8,165 nt of DNA from an uncultured Rubrivivax sp. (GCA_937975735.1 CALJUI010000096.1:1-8165); one strand, 5' to 3'; shown: positions 1-6,356, counted from the stretch's first letter. Program-made: numbers and translations. Notes: generated from the sequence alone by a model not told the origin.

Positions 1-822
1 GACCTGCTGGTGCTGCTGGCCTAAGCGCAGCGGGTCGCGCTCGGATGGGAGGTGGCCGAGGCGGCCGTCGACGGCGGTGCGGCCAAGCGCAAGCCGAGCC
101 GGCAGATCCGGATCGGCGAGGTGCGCGCGGCGATCGACTGGGTGACCAAGACCAACTCGCGCGGCCGCGCCAAGGTGCTGGTGCTGCACCCGGCCGAGGC
201 GATGAACCCGCAGTCCGCGAACGCGCTGCTGAAGACCCTGGAGGAGCCGCCCGCCGGCGTGCGCCTGCTGCTGAGCTGCAGCGACCCGGAGCATCTGCTG
301 CCGACGGTGCGCAGCCGTTGCCAGCGCATCGTGCTGCCTGCGCCGGCGCCGGACGTCGCCGCAGCCTGGCTGCACGGGCAGGGGGTCGACGAGCCCGAGA
401 CCCTGCTGGCGGCCTGCAGCGGCCGGCCGCTCGACGCACTCGCGATGGCCCGCGCCGGCATCGACGGCGACGCATGGCGCGCGATTCCCGGCGCTGTCGC
501 CGCCGGGCGGGCCGATGCGCTGGCCGGCTGGACCCTGGCGGCGGCGATCGACGCGCTGCAGAAGGTCTGCCACGATGCGATGGCGGTCGCCGCCGGCGGC
601 GCCGGGCGCTACTTCCCGAGTGGGACGGTGGCCGGCGGCGCCGATCTGGGCCGGCTGGCGGAGTGGTCGGCGCTGCTCGCGCGTGCCGCGCGCGTCGACG
701 AGCATCCCTTCAACGAGGCCTTGCAGATCGAGGCGCTGCTGTTGCGCGGACGCGAGGCCTGGCGGCACAAGGGGCAGCAGGGTGACGCCAAAGCCCGTCG
801 CTTCGTTACACTGCGGCCATGA
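1..822 (+). CDS. holB: DNA polymerase III subunit delta' (HolB), 5'-truncated, with an in-frame stop near the window edge
   Basis: HolB is the delta' subunit of the clamp loader that places the beta sliding clamp on DNA during replication. The visible part is the second half of the AAA+-like domain and the C-terminal collar region. It shows AMNPQSANALLKTLEEPP, then the serine-arginine-cysteine motif in LLPTVRSRCQ, typical of delta'. The nucleotide-fold start and the zinc-binding cysteines lie upstream of the window. The frame is open from base 25 to the TGA at 820-822 (265 codons). Bases 22-24 are TAA in the same frame, although the residues on both sides (DLLVLL before, AQRVALGW after) look like continuous HolB sequence. 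A GTG at 52 would be an internal start and is unlikely to be the real one. The stop overlaps the pilZ start (ATGA). Identity is sure; the status of the TAA (mutation or sequence error) is not. Confidence 0.9.
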
Positions 823-1184
823 GCACCTCGCCTGCCGCGCCGGCCAGCCGCCCCAGCGTCATCCAGCTCGTGTTCCGCGAGAAGGGCGCCCTCTACGCGG
901 CCTACATGCCGATGCTGACCGACGGCGGCCTGTTCGTGCCGACGACGCGCGCCTACAAGCTCGGCGAGGACATCTACCTGCTGCTGTCGCTGCCCGACGA
1001 CCCACAGCGCTACCCGGTGGCCGGCAAGGTGGCGTGGCTGACGCCCGCCAACGCCTCCGGCGGCCGCACGCAGGGCGTCGGCGTGAAGTTCCCGAACGAC
1101 GAAAAGACGCGCCAGCTCAAGCTCAAGATCGAGGAGATCCTGGGGACCTCGATCTCGTCGGCCAAGCCGACCCAGACGATCTGA
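819..1184 (+). CDS. pilZ: Type IV pilus assembly protein PilZ
   Basis: This 121-residue protein belongs to the PilZ family proper, a small cytoplasmic factor needed for type IV pilus biogenesis and twitching. In Xanthomonas, PilZ is known to bind the PilB extension ATPase and the EAL domain of FimX. Recognisable stretches are YAAYMP (27-31 region), GGLFVPTTRAYKLGE (36-50), PVAGKVAWLTP (66-76), GVGVKF (86-91) and the C-terminal PTQTI, which parallels the PTHTM ending of Pseudomonas PilZ. The RxxxR and D/NxSxxG residues of c-di-GMP-binding PilZ domains are absent, as is usual for PilZ itself, so it is probably not a c-di-GMP receptor. The ATG overlaps the holB stop by four bases with no clear Shine-Dalgarno sequence, which suggests translational coupling. 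holB followed by pilZ and a TatD-family gene is a conserved order. Confidence 0.95.
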   Translation: MSTSPAAPASRPSVIQLVFREKGALYAAYMPMLTDGGLFVPTTRAYKLGEDIYLLLSLPDDPQRYPVAGKVAWLTPANASGGRTQGVGVKFPNDEKTRQLKLKIEEILGTSISSAKPTQTI

Positions 1185-1189
1185 TCCAC

Positions 1190-1208
1190 GGCCGGCCGGC
1201 GGCCGGCC
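1190..1208 (+). repeat. GC-only hairpin between pilZ and the TatD-family gene
   Basis: Two copies of the self-complementary octamer GGCCGGCC (1190-1197 and 1201-1208) flank the trinucleotide GGC, so the 19 bases can fold into an 8-bp G/C stem with a 3-base loop. It begins five bases after the pilZ stop and ends 20 bases before the next start codon. There is no T-run after it, so a classical terminator is unlikely. An mRNA-processing, stability or translational role is possible but not shown. Confidence 0.6.
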
Positions 1209-1228
1209 CATCGTCCTGCCGTCCGGCC

Positions 1229-2026
1229 ATGTTCGTCGATTCGCACTGCCATCTGAGCTTCCCCGAGCTGTCCGGGCGCATCGCCGAGGTCCGCGCGGCG
1301 ATGGCCGCGGCCCAGGTCGACCGGGCGATCTGCATCTGCACGACGCTGGAGGAGTTCGACGCCGTGCACGCGCTGGCCACGGCCCACGACAACTTCTGGT
1401 GCACGGTCGGCGTCCATCCGGACAACGAAGGCGTCACCGAACCGGGCGTGCAGGACCTCGTCGAGCGCTCGGCCAGGCCGAAGGTCGTCGCGATCGGCGA
1501 AACGGGACTCGACTATTACCGTCTGAGCGGCCGCACCGAGGCCGACATGGCCTGGCAGCGCGAACGCTTCCGCGTGCATGTCCGGGCGGCCCGGGCCACT
1601 GGCCTGCCGCTGGTCGTGCACACGCGCAGCGCCAGCGCCGACACGCTGGCGATCCTGCGCGAGGAGGGCGCCGGCGCGGTGCGCGGCGTCTTCCACTGCT
1701 TCACCGAGACCGCGCAAGTCGCGCGGGCCGCGCTGGAACTCGGCTTCCACATTTCGTTCTCCGGCATCCTGACCTTCCGCAATGCGCAGGACCTGCGCGA
1801 CGTGGCCCGCGAGGTGCCGCTGGACCGCTGCCTGATCGAGACGGACAGCCCCTATCTGGCGCCCGTCCCGTTCCGCGGCAAACTCAACCAGCCGGCCTAC
1901 GTGGCCCAGGTCGCGGCCGCGCTGGCCGAGTTGAAGGGCATGCCGCTGGAGGCGCTGGCGCGGGCCACCAGCACCAACGCGGCGGCCTTGTTCGGACTCC
2001 CGGAGAAAGCTGATGAAACACTTTAG
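1229..2026 (+). CDS. ycfH: TatD/YcfH-family metal-dependent hydrolase
   Basis: This 265-residue protein is a complete TatD-family TIM-barrel hydrolase; characterised family members are metal-dependent deoxyribonucleases. The expected metal ligands are all present: the HxH pair (H6, H8 in DSHCH), E91 in GETGLDYY, H131 in VVHTR, H156 in FHCFTE and D206 in ETDSPYL. The third family signature, ETDSPYLAPVPFRGKLNQP, is intact at 204-222, and GVHP is at 61-64. The ATG at 1229 gives the canonical N-terminus MFVDSHCH; no strong ribosome binding site precedes it. In E. coli ycfH also follows holB, and here only pilZ stands between, which favours YcfH over TatD of the protein-export locus. The last 14 bases overlap the start of the ankyrin gene in another frame, so the two are probably translationally coupled. 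The physiological substrate is not evident from sequence. Confidence 0.93.
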   Translation: MFVDSHCHLSFPELSGRIAEVRAAMAAAQVDRAICICTTLEEFDAVHALATAHDNFWCTVGVHPDNEGVTEPGVQDLVERSARPKVVAIGETGLDYYRLSGRTEADMAWQRERFRVHVRAARATGLPLVVHTRSASADTLAILREEGAGAVRGVFHCFTETAQVARAALELGFHISFSGILTFRNAQDLRDVAREVPLDRCLIETDSPYLAPVPFRGKLNQPAYVAQVAAALAELKGMPLEALARATSTNAAALFGLPEKADETL

Positions 2027-2639
2027 ATTCATACTCCAACTGGCTGTCGTAATTGGAGTTACTTGCGCTCATGCAGGTCCGAAGGAGGATCTGTTCCGGG
2101 CCATCGAGATCGACGCCGCGCACCTCGTGCGGTCGGCGCTGGCGACCGGGCTGGACCCCAACGTCCGCGACGAACAAGGTCAGGTGCCGCTCGTGCTGGC
2201 GCTCAGGTCGAGCGGCCCGGAGGTCGCCGAGGCCCTGTTGACGCACCCGCGCATCGAGATCGACTCGGCCAACGCCAGCGGCGAGACGCCACTGATGATG
2301 GCTGCGTTGCGAGGCGACCTGGCGATGGTGCGGCGCCTGGTCGAGCGGGGCGCGAAGATCAACCGCGACGGCTGGACGCCGCTGCACTACGCGGCCAGCG
2401 GGCCGTCGGTCGAGGTCGTGGCGCTGCTGCTGGACCGTGGCGCGGCGATCGAGGCGCCGTCGCCGAACGGCACGACGCCCCTGATGATGGCGGCGCGCTA
2501 CGGCGCGATCGACGCGGCCGACCTGCTGCTTCGACGCGGCGCCGACACCCGGGCGCGCAACCAGCGCGACATGAATGCCGCCGACTTCGCGGCCGGCGCC
2601 GGCCGGGAAGCCTTGGCGCAGCGCCTGGCGCCGCGCTGA
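2013..2639 (+). CDS. Exported ankyrin-repeat protein
   Basis: This 208-residue protein has a Sec-type signal peptide: K2, H3 and R5, then a hydrophobic core, then probable cleavage after AHA at 19-21. It is therefore likely periplasmic or secreted. The rest is a run of ankyrin repeats at about 24-52, 56-88, 90-118, 119-149, 152-184 and a degenerate last one at 185-206. The clearest hallmarks are ETPLMMAALRGD, WTPLHYAASG and TTPLMMAARYG. Such repeats form a protein-binding solenoid; no catalytic domain is fused. GGAGA at 2002-2006 is a well-spaced ribosome binding site, lying inside the upstream TatD-family gene, and the two genes overlap by 14 bases. The first 69 bases have only about 45% GC by hand count, far below the surrounding sequence. 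An ankyrin gene after the TatD-family gene is, from memory, common in Burkholderiales. Its partner is unknown. Confidence 0.88.
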   Translation: MKHFRFILQLAVVIGVTCAHAGPKEDLFRAIEIDAAHLVRSALATGLDPNVRDEQGQVPLVLALRSSGPEVAEALLTHPRIEIDSANASGETPLMMAALRGDLAMVRRLVERGAKINRDGWTPLHYAASGPSVEVVALLLDRGAAIEAPSPNGTTPLMMAARYGAIDAADLLLRRGADTRARNQRDMNAADFAAGAGREALAQRLAPR

Positions 2640-2652
2640 AGCACCGAGATGG

Positions 2653-2677
2653 GCTTGTCGGGCATTTCCCGACAAGC
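2653..2677 (+). terminator. Perfect 10-bp hairpin after the ankyrin gene, candidate transcript end
   Basis: GCTTGTCGGG (2653-2662) and CCCGACAAGC (2668-2677) are exact inverted complements around the 5-base loop CATTT. The hairpin starts 13 bases after the ankyrin stop codon, where the end of the holB-pilZ-TatD-ankyrin transcript is expected. No T-tract follows, so it may act as an mRNA 3'-end stabiliser or a weak/Rho-assisted terminator rather than a classical intrinsic terminator. Confidence 0.5.
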
Positions 2678-2704
2678 GGCATGGGGCTGCGTCCACTGTC
2701 GGGC

Positions 2705-2732
2705 GAGCCGGAGCCTTCCTACATTCCGGCTC
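2705..2732 (+). repeat. Second hairpin upstream of the 64-residue gene
   Basis: GAGCCGGA (2705-2712) and TCCGGCTC (2725-2732) are perfect 8-bp inverted complements around a 12-base loop. It lies 27 bases after the first hairpin and 31 bases before the start codon of the next gene, so it could be in that gene's leader or act as an operator. No function can be assigned from sequence alone. Confidence 0.4.
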
Positions 2733-2763
2733 ATCGTGTGCCACTCCGGCCAAGGACGAGAAC

Positions 2764-2958
2764 ATGCCCCAGCCTTCCGTCGCCCACAACCCGTTCATGC
2801 TGATGCTCGATCCCGAGGTCGTGCTGGCCGCCGTGCAGCGGTCCGAGAAGCTCGAGCAGCTGTCGCGCCGCATCTGCCATCCGCTGGACCGGCCGGTGCC
2901 GCCCGCGGCGAACAGCCAGGGCGGCCCGACGGTCAAAGGGCTGCCCGAGTCGGACTGA
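2764..2958 (+). CDS. Small conserved-looking protein of unknown function (64 aa)
   Basis: This is a separate small gene. A good ribosome binding site (AAGGA at 2752-2756, seven bases before the ATG) decides the start; a longer in-frame reading from upstream would run through the ankyrin gene's end and both hairpins. The protein begins MPQPSVAHNPFMLMLDPEVV, continues with a probably helical, charged middle (VLAAVQRSEKLEQLSRRICHPLD, about 20-42) and ends in a Pro/Gly-rich tail. It has no signal peptide or membrane segment, so it is probably cytoplasmic. From memory, small Burkholderiales proteins with an NPF-x-L-DPE start and an RRIC-PLD motif exist without known function; this was not verified by search. 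The hairpins before it suggest its own transcription unit. Its stop is followed by a convergent minus-strand gene. No function is proposed. Confidence 0.7.
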   Translation: MPQPSVAHNPFMLMLDPEVVLAAVQRSEKLEQLSRRICHPLDRPVPPAANSQGGPTVKGLPESD

Positions 2959-2991
2959 CGCTCCGGGACCGCGTCGCCTCTCAGTGAGTGC

Positions 2992-3034
2992 GACAATGTA
3001 TATTATGTCAAATAAAGATCGGACTGCGGTCTTT
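2992..3034. other. AT-rich island between convergent genes, with imperfect dyad and weak hairpin
   Basis: The gap between the two convergent genes contains a short AT-rich patch unusual for this sequence. GACAATGTATATTATGTC at 2992-3009 is an imperfect dyad with matching outer GACA/TGTC arms. Bases 3014-3034 form a weak stem with outer arms AAAGA and TCTTT. Read on the minus strand, that stem is followed by TTTATTT, so it could end transcription of the lipoprotein gene. A promoter or operator cannot be excluded. Adjacent bases 3070-3083 carry the short direct repeat CTAGAAC/CTAGAAA. Confidence 0.35.
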
Positions 3035-3076
3035 CGGATCGGCACATGGCCGGACGCGCCTCGGGCGCCCTAGAAC

Positions 3077-3427
3077 CTAGAAAGCCACCAGGCACACGCT
3101 CTTGCCGATGCCCGTGCACGTCAGTCCCGCACAGCAACGTGCGGATCTCTCGGCGCAACTCTGACCTTCCGGCACGCATTGCAGCGGTGCCGACGCGGCC
3201 GCGGCCGCCGGCCCGGGTGCCGTTGCGGTTGCCGCGGCGCGCGTGCCTCGGTCCAGCACGCTGCAACCGGCCAGCGCGGCCATCGCGAGCAGCATCGCCG
3301 CGCAGCGCGCCGTTCGACCTCCCGGGCAACGGCCAATGCGCCGGCGGGGCTCGATCCCTTCGTGGACGCCGGGCTCGGTGCGCGGCAGCCTGAGGCGGCG
3401 GGGATCGTCGAACAAGGAAGTCGTCAT
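3077..3427 (-). CDS. Small putative lipoprotein with a C-terminal six-cysteine, knottin-like domain
   Basis: With the ATG at 3427 the protein has 116 residues. A hydrophobic stretch, MLLAMAALAGC (45-55), ends in a lipobox LAGC, so lipid attachment at C55 is likely, placing it in the envelope. An Ala/Thr/Pro-rich linker follows, then a C-terminal module with cysteines spaced C-x6-C-x6-CC-x4-C-x7-C and the stretch CCAGLTC. This C-C-CC-C-C framework is that of inhibitor-cystine-knot peptides such as O-type conotoxins and spider toxins; the disulfide pairing is inferred. The start is uncertain. The 44 residues before the hydrophobic stretch are long and Arg-rich for a lipoprotein signal, an ATG at 3460 would add 11 residues, and the ATG at 3295 would leave no basic n-region. 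It lies 37 bases downstream of the GGDEF/EAL gene on the same strand and may be co-transcribed. Function unknown: adhesion, inhibition or effector roles are all open. Confidence 0.7.
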   Translation of the reverse strand: MTTSLFDDPRRLRLPRTEPGVHEGIEPRRRIGRCPGGRTARCAAMLLAMAALAGCSVLDRGTRAAATATAPGPAAAAASAPLQCVPEGQSCAERSARCCAGLTCTGIGKSVCLVAF

Positions 3428-3436
3428 CGCCGACGC

Positions 3437-3442
3437 AGTATA
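3437..3442 (-). promoter_or_regulatory. Possible -10 element before the lipoprotein gene
   Basis: On the minus strand TATACT (3442 down to 3437) matches five of six bases of the sigma-70 -10 consensus and stands nine bases before the ATG at 3427. Transcription would start only a few bases before that ATG, giving a nearly leaderless message. No convincing -35 hexamer is seen at 16-18 bases upstream and no ribosome binding site is present, so this is weak evidence. Confidence 0.25.
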
Positions 3443-3464
3443 GGCAGTGCCCTGCCCCATGGGC

Positions 3465-6356
3465 TCACGGCGTGAGTGCCACGCCCCGTTGGACTCCGAA
3501 CCGCCGCGAGATGTCCTCGGCCGACATCGGCCGGCCGAAGTGGTAGCCCTGCATCGCCGGGCAGTCGTGGGCGCGCAGGAAGTCGAGCTGCTCGGGGTGC
3601 TCGACGCCCTCGGCGATCACGTGCAGGCCCAGGCTGCGCGCCATCGCGAGGATCGCCGTGACGATCGCGGCGTCGACCGCGGTGCCCGGAATCCCGCGCA
3701 TGAAGGACTGGTCGATCTTCAGCGTGTCGATCGGCAGCCGCTTCAGGTACGACAGCGACGAATAGCCGGTGCCGAAGTCGTCGATCGACAGGCGAACGCC
3801 GGTGGCTGCGATGGCACGCAGCGCCTCGGCGCAGGCCGAGTCCTCGGCGAGCACGCTCTCGGTGATCTCGAATTCGATGCAGGCCGGGTCGACCCCGGAC
3901 TCGGCGATGATCGACGCCGCGCTCTCGGCCCAGCCGCGCTGGCGCAACTGGCGGATCGACAGGTTGACCGCCAGGATCAGCGACGGATGCCCCTGGGCGC
4001 GCCAGCGGCGCCATTGCGCGCAGGCCTCGCGCAGCACCCACTCGCCGATCGGCACGATCAGCCCGGTCTCCTCGGCCAGCGGGATGAACTGGGCCGGCGA
4101 GACCGGACCGTGGCCGGCGTGGTGCCAGCGCAGCAGCGCCTCGACGCCGATCACCGCGCCGTCCGGCCGGACGACCGGCTGATAGGCCAGCGACAGCTCG
4201 TTGCGCTCGAGCGCACGGCGCAGCCCGGCCTCGAGCGCCAGCCGGTCGCGGGCGCGGGCATTCATGTCGGCGGTGAAGAAGCTGTGGTTGTTGCCACCCT
4301 GCTGCTTGGTGCGGTACATCGCGACGTCGGCGGCGCGCAGCAGCTCGGCTTCCGTCCTGCCGTCGGCCGGGAACATCGCGATGCCGATGCTCGGTGTCGC
4401 GAAGCACTCGTGGTCGCCGATTTGGAACGGCGCGGCGAAGGCGTCGACGAACTTCTGGGCCAGTTGCGCGACGTCGGCGGCCTGGCGGACGTCGGCCAGC
4501 ACGATGCCGAACTCGTCGCCGGAGAACCGGCCGACCGTGTCGCCCTCGCGCACGCTGGCCTGCAGGCGGCGGGCCACCGCGCACAGCAGCGCATCGCCGG
4601 CGGCGTGTCCGTACTCGTCGTTGATCGCCTTGAACCGGTCCAGGTCGAGGAAGACGACGCCGACGTGGCGCTGGTGGCGGCGCGCGTCGATCATCGCCTG
4701 GCGCAGCCGGTCGGCGAACAGGCTGCGCCCGGGCAGGTCGGTCAGGCCGTCGAAGTAGGCCATGCGTTCGATCTGCGCCTCGGCCTGCTTCTGCGCATCG
4801 ATGTCGGAGATCGAACCGGAGAAGCGCCGCACGCGGCCGTCCGGGTGCCACAGCGCCTGGCCGATGTCGCGGCACCACAGGTAGCGGCCGTCCTTGCGTC
4901 GCAGCCGGAACTCGATGCGGTAGGGCTCGCGCCGCTCGAAGTGGGCCGCGACGGCGGCGTCGAAGCGCTCGGCGTCGTCCGGGTGGATCAGCTGCTTGAT
5001 GCGCTGACGGTCGGTCGGCAGCTCGTGCTCGCCGTAGCCCAGCATCTGTGTCAGCCGGGGCGAGACGTAGTAGCGGTCGCTGACCATGTCCCAGTCCCAG
5101 ATGCCGGCCTGCGAGCCGCGCACCGCGTGGTCGAAGCGCTGCTCGCTCTCTTCCAGCCTGACCTTGGACACCGTCGTCTGCTCGAGCCGCTCGGCCATCC
5201 TGTTGAACCCCTGCAGCACCTGGTCGAAGTCCGGATGCCCGGAGGACTGCAGGCGCACGTCGAGCTGGCCGTGGGCGATCGCGTGCGCGCCGGCGTTCAG
5301 CGCCCTCAGCGGCCGATGGACCGAACGCGCGATCCAGACGTAGGCGCCGACCGCGCTCAGCACCGCCAGGCCCAGGCCCCACAGCAACGCCAGGCCGGCG
5401 CGCTGGCGGCTTTTCTGCACCGCGACGGTCGCCGAGGCGCGCTGGGCGTCGGCCTCCGCCCGCAGGTCGGCATCGATGCGCTTGAACAGGCCGCGCAGCC
5501 AATGGAAGTGCGCGAGATCACGCTCCGTTTCGTCGCGGATGCTGATCGCCAGCTTGATCGCCTGACGCAGCCCCGACCACTCGCTGCGAATGCGTTCGAC
5601 CAGCCGCAGGTCCTCGCGGCCGGCGGCGAGCACGGCGCTGGTGTTCAGCGCCTCCTCGAAGTCGGTGAACCGGGCCTCGAGGGCGCGCCGCTGCGCCTGG
5701 TCGCCGTGGCTGCCGTACTCGGCCAGCGACCGGCCCACGGCCGCCGCCTGCGCGCGCAGGGCTTGCGCGGCGACGCGCTGCGCGACCGTCGATCCGCCCA
5801 GCCGCCGCGCATGGCTCATCGACTGGGAGTCGACCAGTTCGTCGAAACGCGACAGGTCGGTCGTCGTCTGGACCAGGTGCTGCTGCCATTCGTCGCCCAG
5901 CGCCATCAGCCCGAGGCCGCGGTTGCGGTATTCGGTCAGCAGGCTGCGCGCGGCCCGGCCGAGCAGGCGGGCCTTCTCCGAGCTGGCCTGCTGCTCGTGC
6001 TGGTGCAGCAAGCCATCGAACCGCTCGAAGTCGTGCATCACGCCGGCCCGCAGGTCGGTCGACGGCCGCCGCGCGTAGTTCTCGATCTTCAGCGACGCCT
6101 CGCTGACGACATTGGCCAGCGCCATCGCCGTGGTCGCCTCCGGCACCGCCGACTGCACGACCTCGCTGATCTGCCGGTCGGCCTCGCTCAGGGCGCCGTA
6201 CAGCCCGGCGCCCATCACCAGCAGCGAGGCGATCAGCAGGCCGAGGCCGAGCGCCGCCTTCTGCGTCAGGGTGGGCGACCAGGATCGACGCCACCCGCCG
6301 GCGCGAGGCAGCGGGGCGGTGAACTCCTCCGGTTGATCGATCGTCGAGGCGGACAT
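3465..6356 (-). CDS. Membrane-bound GGDEF/EAL c-di-GMP enzyme with HAMP and PAS domains
   Basis: This 963-residue inner-membrane protein probably makes and/or degrades c-di-GMP. In order it has a transmembrane segment (about 34-56), a mainly helical periplasmic region of about 260 residues with no domain I recognise, a second transmembrane segment (320-343), HAMP (344-396), PAS with PAC (403-521), GGDEF (about 535-695) and EAL (about 705-955). The GGDEF signature is SGDEF (612-616), with first Gly replaced by Ser; the inhibitory RxxD site is present (R603, D606). The EAL active site looks complete: E739 in EALLR, N798, E830/E833 in EITES, D859 and D860 in DDFGTG, K880 and D882 in LKID, E916/E919 and Q936. 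Phosphodiesterase activity is therefore well supported and cyclase activity uncertain. The ATG at 6356 was preferred to an in-frame ATG at 6467, which would overlap the divergent mscS start. The lipoprotein gene follows closely on the same strand. Confidence 0.93.
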   Translation of the reverse strand: MSASTIDQPEEFTAPLPRAGGWRRSWSPTLTQKAALGLGLLIASLLVMGAGLYGALSEADRQISEVVQSAVPEATTAMALANVVSEASLKIENYARRPSTDLRAGVMHDFERFDGLLHQHEQQASSEKARLLGRAARSLLTEYRNRGLGLMALGDEWQQHLVQTTTDLSRFDELVDSQSMSHARRLGGSTVAQRVAAQALRAQAAAVGRSLAEYGSHGDQAQRRALEARFTDFEEALNTSAVLAAGREDLRLVERIRSEWSGLRQAIKLAISIRDETERDLAHFHWLRGLFKRIDADLRAEADAQRASATVAVQKSRQRAGLALLWGLGLAVLSAVGAYVWIARSVHRPLRALNAGAHAIAHGQLDVRLQSSGHPDFDQVLQGFNRMAERLEQTTVSKVRLEESEQRFDHAVRGSQAGIWDWDMVSDRYYVSPRLTQMLGYGEHELPTDRQRIKQLIHPDDAERFDAAVAAHFERREPYRIEFRLRRKDGRYLWCRDIGQALWHPDGRVRRFSGSISDIDAQKQAEAQIERMAYFDGLTDLPGRSLFADRLRQAMIDARRHQRHVGVVFLDLDRFKAINDEYGHAAGDALLCAVARRLQASVREGDTVGRFSGDEFGIVLADVRQAADVAQLAQKFVDAFAAPFQIGDHECFATPSIGIAMFPADGRTEAELLRAADVAMYRTKQQGGNNHSFFTADMNARARDRLALEAGLRRALERNELSLAYQPVVRPDGAVIGVEALLRWHHAGHGPVSPAQFIPLAEETGLIVPIGEWVLREACAQWRRWRAQGHPSLILAVNLSIRQLRQRGWAESAASIIAESGVDPACIEFEITESVLAEDSACAEALRAIAATGVRLSIDDFGTGYSSLSYLKRLPIDTLKIDQSFMRGIPGTAVDAAIVTAILAMARSLGLHVIAEGVEHPEQLDFLRAHDCPAMQGYHFGRPMSAEDISRRFGVQRGVALTP

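Noticed and set aside
45..785. A 246-codon plus-strand frame overlapping holB
   Set aside because: It is frame-shifted from HolB, whose conserved motifs read in the other frame; the product is Arg/Gly/Ala-rich low complexity.
819..1184. PilZ as a c-di-GMP receptor
   Set aside because: The RxxxR and D/NxSxxG binding residues are missing; it matches the non-binding pilus-assembly PilZ.
1010..2996. Long minus-strand frames opposite the TatD-family and ankyrin genes (1010-2032 and 1884-2996)
   Set aside because: They are antisense to genes with complete family signatures, and their products are biased in R, G and A without domain features.
3003..3329. Alternative minus-strand frame over the lipoprotein gene
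   Set aside because: It lacks a signal sequence and motif, while the chosen frame has a lipobox and an ordered six-cysteine pattern.
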